From CAZKTO01 sp964555685 (lineage in GTDB: Bacteria; Chloroflexota; Dehalococcoidia; SHYB01), in contig CAZKTO010000004.1 of the NCBI GenBank assembly GCA_964555685.1, forward strand, positions 14,068 to 78,067: a stretch of 64,000 nt of DNA, read 5' to 3'. Positions 43,084 through 51,562 of this stretch are shown here, piece after piece. Both the position numbers and the translations under genes were made by a program. The notes beneath the pieces were generated by a model. That model was not told the origin of the DNA and ran no database searches. It saw only the letters and a list, made by a program, of their open reading frames with translations. Each line of letters starts with the position of its first letter. The first letter of the stretch is position 1.

Positions 43084-43360
43084 CGTGCGCTCCTCTTGCT
43101 GCTCTTGGGGGAATCCAGAGGGGGCAGGCTCTGAGCCGAAGCCCCGAGCCCGGCGTGGGGGTCTTGGCGAAGGAGGGCGAGGGCAGCGTGCTCCATTCTA
43201 CCTCGGCATGCCCAGGCCCCGCTGCGCCGGTGGGAGGCGCCGGCGCCGTTGCGGGCTGGTCCGGGCTGGCTGGCGTCTGCGACGACTGGCAGGCTATGAA
43301 TAGCACGACCAGGGGTGTGAGCAGGACGAGCCAGCGACGTGGCGAAGGCAGGCGTGGCAT
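43084..43360 (-). pseudogene. Truncated lipoprotein gene fragment
   Basis: From ATG 43360 the minus strand encodes a good lipoprotein signal, MPRLPSPRRWLVLLTPLVVL, ending in the lipobox FIAC with Cys24, then a Ser/Pro/Ala-rich stretch. The frame then runs antisense/out of frame into the acyl-CoA dehydrogenase gene and has no own domain. I read it as the 5' remnant of a secreted-protein gene. A REP-like unit begins just upstream of its ATG. Confidence 0.45.
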
Positions 43361-43365
43361 GTGCT

Positions 43366-43433
43366 TTTCAGACGTTTGTGTGGGCTGGAGATTGCCATGT
43401 CCGCCTGCGGCGGACTCGCAATGACAGGGGGCG
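43366..43433 (+). repeat. REP-like unit (GGGCTGGAGATTGC family), copy A
   Basis: It contains TTTGTGTGGGCTGGAGATTG, a GTCCGCCTGCGGCGGAC hairpin and CTCGCAATGACAGGGGG. Copy B at 46886-46967 has the same outer parts with a different inner hairpin. The two direct copies bracket the MaoC-like gene pair. Confidence 0.7.
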
Positions 43434-43550
43434 GAAGGCGCGGACCTGGGCCTGGTAGGACTGCTCGTCAGGGGAGAAGGAGAAGTCCCCGGATTGGTGT
43501 TCCCCCTCACCCACCCGCCTGAGGCGGGTGGGTGAGGGCTGCCCCTGCTG

Positions 43551-44807
43551 CTACCACACGCACCCGGGCGTATCGGCGGCGAACTCCGTCTTCATGGGCG
43601 TCGGCTTCGTATCGCACGTGGGGATGACCGCGGGCCCGCGCGTCCGCGAGGGCAGGAGCACGCTGGCCGTGCCGGGCGTGGCGATCTCGCCGCGCTGGTT
43701 CTCGCACCACACGTCCAGATCGACGACGTTCCGGGGCCCGTCCTGGTACGCCTTCGTCACCTTGGCCTTGATCCACTGGACGTCGCCGTGGTAGTTGAAC
43801 CGCCGCGACTGGTCCGACTCCTTCCACACGTAGCCGTCGTCGCCGGCCCAGTTGGTCAGGTAGTGGAGGACCCAGTTGGTGCGCATGACGCCGTAGTCGT
43901 AGGCTCGCGGGTTGCCGACCTTTTTGGCGCGCGCGTCGTCCCAGTGGACACGCTGGGCCGGCTCCCAGTAGCCGTACTCGTTCTTGGTGTAGAAGGCCGG
44001 GATGCGCTTGCGGTTCTGGTAGCCGAGCTTGAGGGGCGCGATGCGGAAGACGCCCCAGCCCCAGCCCTGGTGCCAGCCCATGATCTCGAGGGTCGTGAGG
44101 GGGCCCTTGACCATGGTGGGCATCTCCATCCCCTCGCGCACGTCCTCCCAGTAGAGCGTGTTGGTCCCGCGGCGGAACTCGTTCTCGTACGCCCTGTCGA
44201 TCTCCGCCAGCTCCTCTTGCGTCCAGACCTTGGGCTCGATCTTCATGTACTTACCCGTCTTCTCGGACGCCTCCCGCTCGACGTGGAAGAAGTAGTAGCG
44301 GTAGATGCCCACGAGCTCGCTCTTCTGGTTGATGAACTCCTTGCGGTGGTGGACGATGACGGCCTTGCCGCCGCCGAACTCGCTGCGCTTCTCCTGGACG
44401 TCCTCGATGAAGTAGTTCATCCGCACCCGGTCGCCGGGGAGGATGGGGCGCAGGAACTCCCAGCCGGAGCCCGACTGGTAGTTGGGGACGCCGCGCAGGG
44501 CGCCGGCGCCGGCCTCGCGCACCTTGGGCGGGATGCGCGGCACAGTGGTCTGGCCCAGCGTCGTCATGTAGTGGGGCGCGCCGATGATGCTGCCCCAGCG
44601 CGTCTTCTTACCGTAGTCGGGGTCGGTGAAGAGCGGATTGTCGTCGCCGAGGCCGTTGGCGAAGTGGCGCATGGTGTCCAGGTGCGCCTCCGTGTTGAAG
44701 GGCGGCGGCTCTGGGATCAGGACGCCGATGCGGTTGCGCATCGCCTGCACGCCCTCGGGCGTGATCTTGCCCTTCATCTCCGTGTCTTCGACGGGGTTGG
44801 TGGTCAT
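43551..44807 (-). CDS. MaoC-like dehydratase-domain protein (double hot-dog)
   Basis: 418 aa with two hot-dog halves. The N-terminal half has GDDNPLFTDPDYGKKTRWGS and IIGAPHYMTTLG, the MaoC/FAS1-like dehydratase pattern. The C-terminal half has the hydratase-like HWDDARAKKVGNPRAYDYG and ends in VWCENQRGEIATPGTASVLL. Proteins of this size with both folds act on acyl-CoA or related thioesters as hydratases/dehydratases. A close paralog is 45541-46791. Between them is a small membrane-protein gene of lower GC. Confidence 0.85.
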   Translation of the reverse strand: MTTNPVEDTEMKGKITPEGVQAMRNRIGVLIPEPPPFNTEAHLDTMRHFANGLGDDNPLFTDPDYGKKTRWGSIIGAPHYMTTLGQTTVPRIPPKVREAGAGALRGVPNYQSGSGWEFLRPILPGDRVRMNYFIEDVQEKRSEFGGGKAVIVHHRKEFINQKSELVGIYRYYFFHVEREASEKTGKYMKIEPKVWTQEELAEIDRAYENEFRRGTNTLYWEDVREGMEMPTMVKGPLTTLEIMGWHQGWGWGVFRIAPLKLGYQNRKRIPAFYTKNEYGYWEPAQRVHWDDARAKKVGNPRAYDYGVMRTNWVLHYLTNWAGDDGYVWKESDQSRRFNYHGDVQWIKAKVTKAYQDGPRNVVDLDVWCENQRGEIATPGTASVLLPSRTRGPAVIPTCDTKPTPMKTEFAADTPGCVW

Positions 44808-44943
44808 GGGGCTCCTTCGACTGACATTGTTCTACCTTCCACTCGCCAAAGGCCAAAAGCTGGGGGACATCAGATCTGCTGTACATGTGTCCCCACCCAA
44901 AACGGCTCCGGCCTTCTGGGCCTCTCTGAGCTTACCGGAGATC

Positions 44944-45390
44944 TTAGGCCTCCACATCAATCCTCAAGAGGTGTCGAACTTTCCTCTCCATTTGCAGACA
45001 ACCGACAAGCGATTCCACTCGAGGTGGGACGCAATTCGAAAGTCCGATCAACTCTCGCGAGGCTTCAATCACCTTTTCACGGTCATGAACCAGCCGAATC
45101 AATTGGAAAAACCGATACCACCTGAGTGTTTGAGCCGAGGCTCTTAAAGCTGCTGCAAGTCTGCGTAATTCATCCTGGGCGCGAATTAATCTGTCCCGCG
45201 TGAGGTCTGTATAAGGCACTCCGTCCGGTAAAGGATTTGAATACTCGCGAGCGTGCACAACCAATGCTTGCGCAATCTCTTCGACAGTACGGGCTTGGAA
45301 TCGAATTCGTTCGATAAAAAGCACCACGACAATCTGTCCTAGCACAAAGACCGCTCCGGCGGCGACAGCCGATATCAATCCTTGGGTCAT
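44944..45390 (-). CDS. Hypothetical single-helix membrane protein (148 aa), probably acquired
   Basis: 148 aa: one N-terminal transmembrane helix (residues about 5-27, VAAGAVFVLGQIVVVLFIE), then a helical cytoplasmic part with TRDRLIRAQDELRRLAAALR and HDREKVIEASRELIGLSN. I recognise no family. GC content is much lower than in the MaoC-like genes on either side, so it looks like an insertion between two tandem paralogs. Confidence 0.55.
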   Translation of the reverse strand: MTQGLISAVAAGAVFVLGQIVVVLFIERIRFQARTVEEIAQALVVHAREYSNPLPDGVPYTDLTRDRLIRAQDELRRLAAALRASAQTLRWYRFFQLIRLVHDREKVIEASRELIGLSNCVPPRVESLVGCLQMERKVRHLLRIDVEA

Positions 45391-45424
45391 ATGTTTTGAG
45401 ATACCCCAACGTCCCCGTTCATTA

Positions 45425-45574
45425 ACCCACCACCTTCACCTGGTAGGGCGCTGGCCCTCACCCCTGGCCCCTCTCCTACCAGGAGAGGGGAGCGCGTGTT
45501 CCCCCTTCCCATTTAGGGAAGGGGGCTGGGGGTTAGGGCCCTATTCCACCACCTTCACGCTGTACGGCGTCAGG
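45425..45574 (+). repeat. Duplicated MaoC 3' end flanking a double-hairpin repeat
   Basis: 45425-45452 reads on the minus strand as PYQVKVVG plus stop, and 45541-45574 as the true gene end PYSVKVVE plus stop. The double hairpin 45455-45539 lies exactly between these two versions of the same gene end. Confidence 0.75.
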
Positions 45575-46791
45575 AACTCCGAGGGCTTGTGCTCGCCCGT
45601 CTCGCCGGGCAGGACGACGGGGCCCGCCTCCCGCGAGGGCAGGATCACCGTCGCCGTGCCGGGCGCCGTGATCTCCCCGCGCTGGTTCTCGACCCACACC
45701 TCCAGGTCCGCCATCCGGTGCTTGCCCTCGATGCGCTTCCGGACGATCTTCGCGTGCACCCACGAGGTGTCGCCCGTGTAGTTGAACCGGCGGATCTGGT
45801 CCGACTGCCGGTAGAGCCAGGCGTCGTCCCCCATCCAGCTGGTGATGAGGTTGACCATCCAGTGGGTGCGCATATTCCCGTAGTCGTACGAGCGGGGGTT
45901 GCCCACCTTTCGCGCCCGGGCGTCCTCCCAGTGCACCCGCTGAGCGCAGTCCCATGCGCCGTACTCGTTCTTCGTGTAGAAGGCCGGGACGCGCCTCCGG
46001 TTCTTGTAGCCCATGCGCAGGGCGGCCACGCCGAACATCGCTCCGAAACCGCGCCCCGAGTGCCAGAGGATGACGTCCGTTACCGTGAGGGGCCCCCGCA
46101 CGATGGCGGGCAGCTCCTCGCCCTCCCGCACGTCCTCCCAGGAGCGCGGCTCCCTGCCGCGCAGCGTCTCCCGCTCGTACGCCTCGTCGATCTTTGCCAG
46201 GTCCTCGTCGGTGTACCTGGGCGCCTCGATGGCGGCGTACTTCCCCTTCTTCTCGGAGGCCTCGCGCTCGACGTGGAAGAAGTAGTTACGCTGGATGGCG
46301 ACGAGCTCGTCCCGCTGGTTGATGAACTCGTGCTTGTGATGGACAACAGCCGCCGTGCCGCCGCCGAACTCGCTGCGCTTCTCCTCGACCTTCGAAAGAT
46401 AGTAGCGCTGGGAGAGCCGGTCGCCCGGGCAGACGGGCCGGAGCCACGTCCACTCGGTGCCGGAGAGGTAGTTGGGCACGCCGCGCAGGGCCCCGGCGCC
46501 CTTGGCCCGGACGTCCGGCGGGATGGGCGGCGCGACGGAGATGCCCATGGTGCTCGCGTAGCCCGGCGCGCCGATGACGCCGCCCCAGCGGGTCTTGGCC
46601 GCGTACTGGGGGTCGCACCAGAGCGGATTGTCGTCGCCGTAGGAGTGGGCCTGGTGGCGGATCGTGTCCTCGGAGGCGACGGTGTTCCAGGGCCGGTCCT
46701 GGGGGATGAGGATGCCGATGCGCGCCCGCATCCGCTCGATCCCCTCGGGCGTGATCGTTCCCTGCATCTCCTCGGGCTGCTTCTCGGCCAT
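45541..46791 (-). CDS. MaoC-like dehydratase-domain protein (double hot-dog)
   Basis: 416 aa from ATG 46791 (GGAG 7 bp upstream; an ATG 12 bases further up lacks this). It parallels the other MaoC-like gene throughout: GDDNPLWCDPQYAAKTRWGG, IIGAPGYASTMG-like region (VIGAPGYAS), HWEDARARKVGNPRSYDYG and VWVENQRGEITAPGTATVIL. It is therefore a tandem duplicate with probably a different acyl-CoA preference. Its last codons are duplicated beyond the repeat that touches its stop. Confidence 0.87.
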   Translation of the reverse strand: MAEKQPEEMQGTITPEGIERMRARIGILIPQDRPWNTVASEDTIRHQAHSYGDDNPLWCDPQYAAKTRWGGVIGAPGYASTMGISVAPPIPPDVRAKGAGALRGVPNYLSGTEWTWLRPVCPGDRLSQRYYLSKVEEKRSEFGGGTAAVVHHKHEFINQRDELVAIQRNYFFHVEREASEKKGKYAAIEAPRYTDEDLAKIDEAYERETLRGREPRSWEDVREGEELPAIVRGPLTVTDVILWHSGRGFGAMFGVAALRMGYKNRRRVPAFYTKNEYGAWDCAQRVHWEDARARKVGNPRSYDYGNMRTHWMVNLITSWMGDDAWLYRQSDQIRRFNYTGDTSWVHAKIVRKRIEGKHRMADLEVWVENQRGEITAPGTATVILPSREAGPVVLPGETGEHKPSEFLTPYSVKVVE

Positions 46792-46885
46792 GGCGCTCCT
46801 CACCCCGGTGCGATATCGGCGCCATTATAGGCGGCCCGGCGAGGTATCGCCATCGCGGGCGGGGTTCGTGGTGGGGTTAGCGTGG

Positions 46886-46967
46886 CGTGTTGTGTTCAGA
46901 GGTTTGTGCGGGCTGGAGATTGCTTCGTCCCGACTCGTCGGGACTCGCAATGACGAAAAGGGGGCAC
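46886..46967 (+). repeat. REP-like unit (GGGCTGGAGATTGC family), copy B
   Basis: TTTGTGCGGGCTGGAGATTG, hairpin GTCCCGACTCGTCGGGAC, CTCGCAATGACGAAAAGGGG. The gap 46792-47329 holds this unit, CTTCGGCTCAGGGC-type short repeats and a MITE-like element; no gene is seen. Confidence 0.75.
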
Positions 46968-47155
46968 GGAGAGGGGCTTGCGTGACGGGCGGGCACCCTT
47001 CGGCTTCCCCTGTCGCTGACCGCCACGCTTCCCGCCACGCTTTGCTCGCGGCTTCGGCTCAGGGCGCGGCTACGGCTCAGGGCTTCGGCTAAGAACAGGG
47101 CAGGCTCCGGCCCGCCCCTACATAATGCATCAGGCCGGGGCAGGGTCCCGCTTCC

Positions 47156-47333
47156 CTAGAACTGGTTGCAAAGTAGGGGCGGGTCTCAGACCCGCCCCTA
47201 CGATAGTGTCATTCTGAGCCGCTAGGCGAAGAATCTGGGGAGGATGAGGCCGCCCCGCCCCAGACCCTTCGCCCGGGGACGGGCTCAGGGTGACAAGGTT
47301 GGGCTCGCTCGTTCGTTTTGCAATAGGTCCTAG
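47156..47333. mobile_element. MITE-like element, copy 3, with CTAG at both ends
   Basis: Left CTAGAACTGGTTGCAAAG; right, on the opposite strand, CTAGGACCTATTGCAAAAC. The interior has facing REP-like halves (CATTCTGAGCCGCTAGGCGA and ACCCTTCGCCCGGGGACGGG) and a nested hairpin at 47173-47201 (GTAGGGGCGGG/CCCGCCCCTAC). The right CTAG supplies the stop codon of the next minus-strand gene. Confidence 0.8.
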
Positions 47334-47647
47334 CCCTTGGAGTATCTCTTGAGCGCCTTGGCGATATCGGGCCCTGCCTTGGCCAGGTCCTCCGGCGTCA
47401 TGACCGGGATGAACTCGACGGTCGCGTTCATATAGAGGAAGAAGGGCTCCGCGATGGATGGAATCTTGGAGGCGTCGTCCATGTTCACGACGATGTACGC
47501 GCCCCGCTTGCCGTCCTCGGCGGCGAAGTAGGCCGCCTCCGCCTTGATCTCCTTGAGTATCTGCTGCATGGTCTTGCCGAATTTGGGGTCGGCGATCATC
47601 TTGTTGCCGGCCTCGGTGGGGATGCTGACCTTCAAGAGAAAACGCAC
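47330..47647 (-). CDS. Small hypothetical protein (105 aa)
   Basis: 105 aa: MRFLLKVSIPTEAGNKMIAD, YFAAEDGKRGAYIVVNMDDA and ATVEFIPVMTPEDLAKAGPD. The alternating strand-helix pattern suggests a ferredoxin-like (dimeric alpha-beta barrel) fold, as in DUF3303- or YCII-like proteins, but I cannot place it in a named family. It stands alone. The stop codon is inside the CTAG terminus of the adjoining MITE-like element, so a few C-terminal residues may have been lost or changed. Confidence 0.65.
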   Translation of the reverse strand: MRFLLKVSIPTEAGNKMIADPKFGKTMQQILKEIKAEAAYFAAEDGKRGAYIVVNMDDASKIPSIAEPFFLYMNATVEFIPVMTPEDLAKAGPDIAKALKRYSKG

Positions 47648-47761
47648 GATGGACCTCCGTGTGGAACAGTGTGGCCGGTACGCCGGCGTGCACGATGGTA
47701 GGGATAGCGCCCGTCCTTGTCAATGCGGGGCGCCCCGCTCGCAGGGTCGTTCGGTTGTCCT

Positions 47762-47927
47762 GGGAACCCTTTCTTGACAGAAAGGTGTTCCCAGACCCTC
47801 CCAAAGAACCTTAGGCGTGGAGGAGCGAGGGGGGTGGGCCCCCAGGGCCCACCCCCCTCGCTCCTCCACCTCTAGAGTTTTCTGGAAGGGGCCTGGGGAA
47901 AGCCTCTTTGTCAAAAGAGGTTTCCCT
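47762..47927. repeat. Large nested palindrome
   Basis: The central stem 47818-47868 has perfect 24-bp arms (TGGAGGAGCGAGGGGGGTGG and complement). Outside it, imperfect arms continue: GGGAACCCTTTCTTGACAGA on the left and, on the other strand, GGGAAACCTCTTTTGACAAA on the right. The whole is about 166 bp. It lies in a gene-free gap (47648-47984) and may also terminate the radical SAM gene transcript. Confidence 0.8.
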
Positions 47928-47984
47928 AGAATAATCGAAGGGCCTTGGCCCCGCTCGGACTGGCCCGCCTGCGGCGGGCGGCGC

Positions 47985-48893
47985 CTAGATCGCCAGCGCC
48001 AGCTGCGCCTGCGGCGCGACGCTCAGGGCGCCCTGCGGCTCCATCGTGCGCTGCTCGTGGCCGAACCCGTACCGCTCCCGCAGCTCCGCCATCCGCTCAT
48101 CGATGCGGTCCTTGTAGTCCCAGGGCGCGTAGGCCCCTGGGTAGAGCCGCTGGTAGCGCCCCAGCAGCTCCGGGTAGTCCGAGCGCAGGAACTCGCCGAA
48201 GTGCTCCTTGACGCTCCCCTGCAGGCGCAGCACGGCGTGGCCCAGGAAGCGCGCCCCGTGCGCCGCCGCGGCCCGCGCCACCTCTTCCAGCGCGCGCGGG
48301 CTGTCGGTGATCCCCGGCACGATGGGCGCCAGCAGCACCCCCGCGTTCACGCCCGCCGCGGCCAGACGCTCCATCGCTCGCAGGCGCTGCCGGGGCGGCG
48401 GCGTCCCAGGCTCGATGCGGCGCCACGCCTCCTCGTCCAGCGTCGTCACGCTGTGGCAGACGGTGCAGGAGGCCCGCCGCGAGAGCGCCGCCAGCACGTC
48501 CGCGTCCCGTACGATCATCGTCCCCTTGGTCACGATGGCGACGGGCGTCCGGAAGTCGCGCAGCGCCTCCAGGATGCCCCGCGTGATCCGGAACTTGCCC
48601 TCGATGGGCTGGTAGGGGTCCGTGGCCGTCCCCAGGGTGACGGTCTCCCGCCGCCACGAGGGCCTCGAGAGCTCCAGCCGCAGCACCTCCGGCGCGTTCA
48701 CCTTCACGAAGATCACACTCGTGAAGTCCGCGCCCGCGTCCAGGTCGAACTGGGCGTGGTAGCGCCGCGCGAAGCAGTAGTGGCAGCTGTGCACGCAGCC
48801 GCGGTACGGGTTGATGGACCAGGCGAAGTCCATCCCCCGGACGCGGTTGAGGACGGACTTGCAGCGGACCTCTTCGTACGTCGTCTTTGCCAT
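47985..48893 (-). CDS. Radical SAM protein, Rv2578c/PA0069 family (spore photoproduct lyase-related)
   Basis: 302 aa. The [4Fe-4S]/SAM motif is CVHSCHYC (CxxxCxxC), about residue 33. The start TTYEEVRCKSVLNRVRGMDF and NPYRGCVHSC are the family signature; TATDPYQPIEGKFRITRG and VTKGTMIVRDADVL follow. The family is related to spore photoproduct lyase (SplB), but its own reaction is unknown. A perfect LexA-type palindrome lies 45 bp upstream of the start, which suggests induction by DNA damage. Full length, no defect. Confidence 0.9.
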   Translation of the reverse strand: MAKTTYEEVRCKSVLNRVRGMDFAWSINPYRGCVHSCHYCFARRYHAQFDLDAGADFTSVIFVKVNAPEVLRLELSRPSWRRETVTLGTATDPYQPIEGKFRITRGILEALRDFRTPVAIVTKGTMIVRDADVLAALSRRASCTVCHSVTTLDEEAWRRIEPGTPPPRQRLRAMERLAAAGVNAGVLLAPIVPGITDSPRALEEVARAAAAHGARFLGHAVLRLQGSVKEHFGEFLRSDYPELLGRYQRLYPGAYAPWDYKDRIDERMAELRERYGFGHEQRTMEPQGALSVAPQAQLALAI

Positions 48894-48937
48894 AGCGCGT
48901 TTCGCTTCGCTGGTTCGATGACGGGCCAGCGTATGCT

Positions 48938-48951
48938 AGAACAAACGTTCT
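48938..48951. promoter_or_regulatory. LexA (SOS) box upstream of the radical SAM gene
   Basis: AGAACAAACGTTCT is a symmetrical GAAC-N4-GTTC palindrome, the LexA operator core known from Gram-positive bacteria and used in several other phyla. It lies 45 bp before the start of the minus-strand gene and overlaps a possible -10 (TAGCAT). Confidence 0.6.
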
Positions 48952-49069
48952 GGCAAGGTGCGCCTGTCGCCGCTTGGGCGGCGGCCCTTAGGCCCGTTGA
49001 CATCCCTCATCCATCTTCCTATCCTCCTGTAAAGCGTGCCCACGCCCTCTCGCCGCCAGGAGGTCGCCC

Positions 49070-50206
49070 ATGACCAGCGCATCGCGCCTCTCCAAGCAAG
49101 AGCTCTACGATGAGCTTCAGCAGCGCCCTCACATCCGGCGCTACCGCGAGGGCGACTACCGTCCCGGCCCGTGGTTCACGGCCAAACCCGGCACGGAAGA
49201 CTGGGCGTCCTGGGGCATCAAGGCCAAGCCCAGCCGCCGGGGCCTCACGCTCATGGACATCGAGGCCGTCTCCAACACGCCCGCGCCGGACGTGGCGCCT
49301 CCCGTCATGGTCACCCGCGGCGGCGCCTGGCGCCGGGACGCCCCCCCGCGCCAGTGGGAGGTCAATGAGAAGCACCTCGTCTGGACGGACAGCATCGCCA
49401 GCCTGTACGAAGAGGGCGTCTCGCGCCAGTGGTCCGCGACGCGGGACATCCCGTGGGACCGGCTCACCACGCTCCCTCCAGAGGTGGAGCGGGCCTTCTG
49501 CCAGGTGATCAGCCACCTGGCCACCGTGGAGTACACCGCCAACGACTCCATCGCTCCCTGGGCCGCCAAGATCAACACCACCTTCCACGAGGTCAAGTTC
49601 TTCCTCTACCAGCAGATGTACGACGAGGCGCGCCACTCGGAGGTCTTTCGGAAGCGCGCGCTGGCGGGCGGCGGCGGCCTGGGCGTGGCCAACGCCTACG
49701 TGCCCGGCCAGCCCCTCTCCGGCCAGGCCAACCCGGTCCGCCAGGCCCTGAACAACGACTACAACGCCCTCTCCTACTACATGCACTTCCTTTCGGAGGG
49801 CATCTTCCTGGACAACTTCCGTTTCGGCGAGTACCTGGCCCAGACGGAGGTGGACAAGATCATCTTCCAGCGCGTGATGCAGGATGAGGCGCGGCACGTC
49901 TCCTACGGCGTCACGCGCCTCAAATACTACCTGGAGCACCATCCAGACCGGCCGCGGGCCATCGAGGAGATGCACGCCCTGATGGACGAGCTGGAGGCGC
50001 TCAAGCAGAGCGTGGACATGCTGAACCCGCAGCTGGTGGAGCCCTTGGCGGTCCTGGCGGGCGGCGGCCCCGACAAGATGGACAAGGGCATGGACGTCTA
50101 CCGCAAGGTGTGGGCCAAGGTGGTGGAGGAGTACCTGCGCCGCTGCGAGATCGCCGGCATCCCGCGCCGGGGCCGCACGCTGATGTTCGAGGAGCCGCCG
50201 TTCTAG
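49070..50206 (+). CDS. Ferritin-like diiron protein (oxidase/oxygenase-type)
   Basis: 378 aa. The four-helix-bundle metal motifs are visible: Glu in ATVEYTANDS, ExxH in MYDEARHSEVF, a third-helix Glu in FLSEGIFLDNF, and ExxH in MQDEARHVSYG. This is the ferritin-like diiron set (E...ExxH...E...ExxH), as in ribonucleotide reductase R2-like and aromatic-oxygenase-like proteins. The tyrosyl-radical context of a true R2 is not recognised and no R1 gene is near. Likely role: O2-dependent oxidation of an unknown substrate. The start at 49070 follows AGGAGG. Confidence 0.85.
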   Translation: MTSASRLSKQELYDELQQRPHIRRYREGDYRPGPWFTAKPGTEDWASWGIKAKPSRRGLTLMDIEAVSNTPAPDVAPPVMVTRGGAWRRDAPPRQWEVNEKHLVWTDSIASLYEEGVSRQWSATRDIPWDRLTTLPPEVERAFCQVISHLATVEYTANDSIAPWAAKINTTFHEVKFFLYQQMYDEARHSEVFRKRALAGGGGLGVANAYVPGQPLSGQANPVRQALNNDYNALSYYMHFLSEGIFLDNFRFGEYLAQTEVDKIIFQRVMQDEARHVSYGVTRLKYYLEHHPDRPRAIEEMHALMDELEALKQSVDMLNPQLVEPLAVLAGGGPDKMDKGMDVYRKVWAKVVEEYLRRCEIAGIPRRGRTLMFEEPPF

Positions 50207-50274
50207 TGCCTCACCCCCGGCCGGAGCCCCGCCCGGCGGGGCTCCGGGCAGGCTCTGAGCGCAGCCGAAGGGGC

Positions 50275-50319
50275 CACCCCCTCTCCGGGTCGGAGAGGGG
50301 GCAAGGGGGAGAGGGCAGC
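50275..50319. repeat. Hairpin repeat upstream of recA
   Basis: CCCCTCTCCGGGTCGGAGAG with GGGGGCAAGGGGGAGAGGGC: one arm of the 482-534 type, preceded by GCTCTGAGCGCAGCCGAAGG. Confidence 0.65.
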
Positions 50320-50333
50320 GCGCCACGCGGCTC

Positions 50334-50362
50334 TTGCAGACCTCGAACGCGTGTGCTAAAGT
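50334..50362 (+). promoter_or_regulatory. recA promoter with a LexA-like box in the spacer
   Basis: TTGCAG (50334-50339), 17 bp, TAAAGT (50357-50362). The spacer contains CGAACGCGTGTGCT (50344-50357), which matches GAAC-N4-GTTC at 7 of 8 core positions. This is the expected place for SOS control of recA. Confidence 0.55.
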
Positions 50363-50434
50363 CTCCCAGGCTCAGTTCAAGGCCGGACGCGGGCACGGCG
50401 CCGGGGCGCCGCGCCGGCAGAAGAGAGGGGTGCG

Positions 50435-51484
50435 ATGGATAGCGATAGGGATAAGGCACTCGAGATAGCCCTCGCGCAGATCGAAAAGCAGTTCGGCAAG
50501 GGCGCCGTCATGCGCCTGGGGGAGGCCTCCCAGCGCCTCACGATAGAGGCCATCCCCACCGGGTCCCTCTCGCTGGACCTGGCCACGGGCGTCGGCGGCG
50601 TCCCCCGCGGCCGCGTCGTCGATCTCTTCGGCGCCGAGTCGTCGGGCAAGTCCACCCTCGCGCTCCACATCATCGCCGAGGCGCAGCGCGCCGGCGGGCT
50701 CGCCGCCTACGTCGACGCCGAGCACTGCCTGGACCCGGCCTACGCCAAGCGCATCGGCGTCAACCTGGACCAGCTCTATATCTCCCAGCCGGACTTCGCC
50801 GAGCAGGCCCTCGAGATCACCGAGGCCCTGGTCCGCAGCGGCGCCATAGACGTCCTCGTGATCGACAGCGTCGCCGCCCTCGTCCCGCGCGCCGAGCTGG
50901 AGGGCGATATGGGCGACCCGCAGATGGGCCTCCAGGCCCGGCTCATGTCCCAGGCCCTGCGCAAGCTCACCGGCGCCATTAGCCGCACCCGCACCTGCGT
51001 CATCTTCATCAACCAGCTCCGCGAGAAGGTGGGCGTCTTCTTCGGCAACCCGGAGGTGACGCCAGGCGGCCGCGCCCTCAAGTTCTACGCCTCCATCCGC
51101 ATCGACCTGCGCCGCATCGACTCCATCAAGCAGGGGCAGGAGACCATCGGCACGCGCGTGCGTGCGCGCGTCGTCAAGAACAAGGTTGCGCCCCCCTTTC
51201 GCGTCGCCGAGTTCGACATCATGTTCGACCGCGGCATCAGCAAGGAGGGCGATATGCTGGACCTGGGCGTCCAGCTCGACGTGGTGAAGAAGTCCGGCTC
51301 CTTCTTCACCTTCGGCGAGAGCAAGCTGGGCCAGGGGCGCGAGAACTCCAAGCAGTTCCTCTTCGAGCACCGCGACATCGCCGGCGCCATCGAGCGGCAG
51401 ATCCGGGCCGCCAGCTCGGACCTGGGTCCCCAGATCGTCGCCCCCGCCAAGGCCGACACCGGCGAGGATGCCGAGGGGTTCTAG
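50435..51484 (+). CDS. recA: Recombinase RecA
   Basis: A 349-aa RecA: N-terminal AQIEKQFGKGAVMRLGE, Walker A GAESSGKST at residues 66-74 (most RecAs have GPESSGKTT, so Ala for Pro and Ser for Thr are small differences), LVIDSVAALVPRAELEGDMG (Walker B and loop L1), NQLREKVGVFFGNPEVTPGG (loop L2) and acidic C-terminus DTGEDAEGF. RecA forms the strand-exchange filament and triggers LexA self-cleavage. It has its own promoter with a possible LexA box. No intein. It is followed by a restriction-modification pair. Confidence 0.98.
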   Translation: MDSDRDKALEIALAQIEKQFGKGAVMRLGEASQRLTIEAIPTGSLSLDLATGVGGVPRGRVVDLFGAESSGKSTLALHIIAEAQRAGGLAAYVDAEHCLDPAYAKRIGVNLDQLYISQPDFAEQALEITEALVRSGAIDVLVIDSVAALVPRAELEGDMGDPQMGLQARLMSQALRKLTGAISRTRTCVIFINQLREKVGVFFGNPEVTPGGRALKFYASIRIDLRRIDSIKQGQETIGTRVRARVVKNKVAPPFRVAEFDIMFDRGISKEGDMLDLGVQLDVVKKSGSFFTFGESKLGQGRENSKQFLFEHRDIAGAIERQIRAASSDLGPQIVAPAKADTGEDAEGF

Positions 51485-51562
51485 GGGTGGAAGGCCGCCG
51501 GGTGCCAGACCCCATGTGAAGACCGCAGCTCGGCCCGTTTGGACATAACGGATAGTCATACA

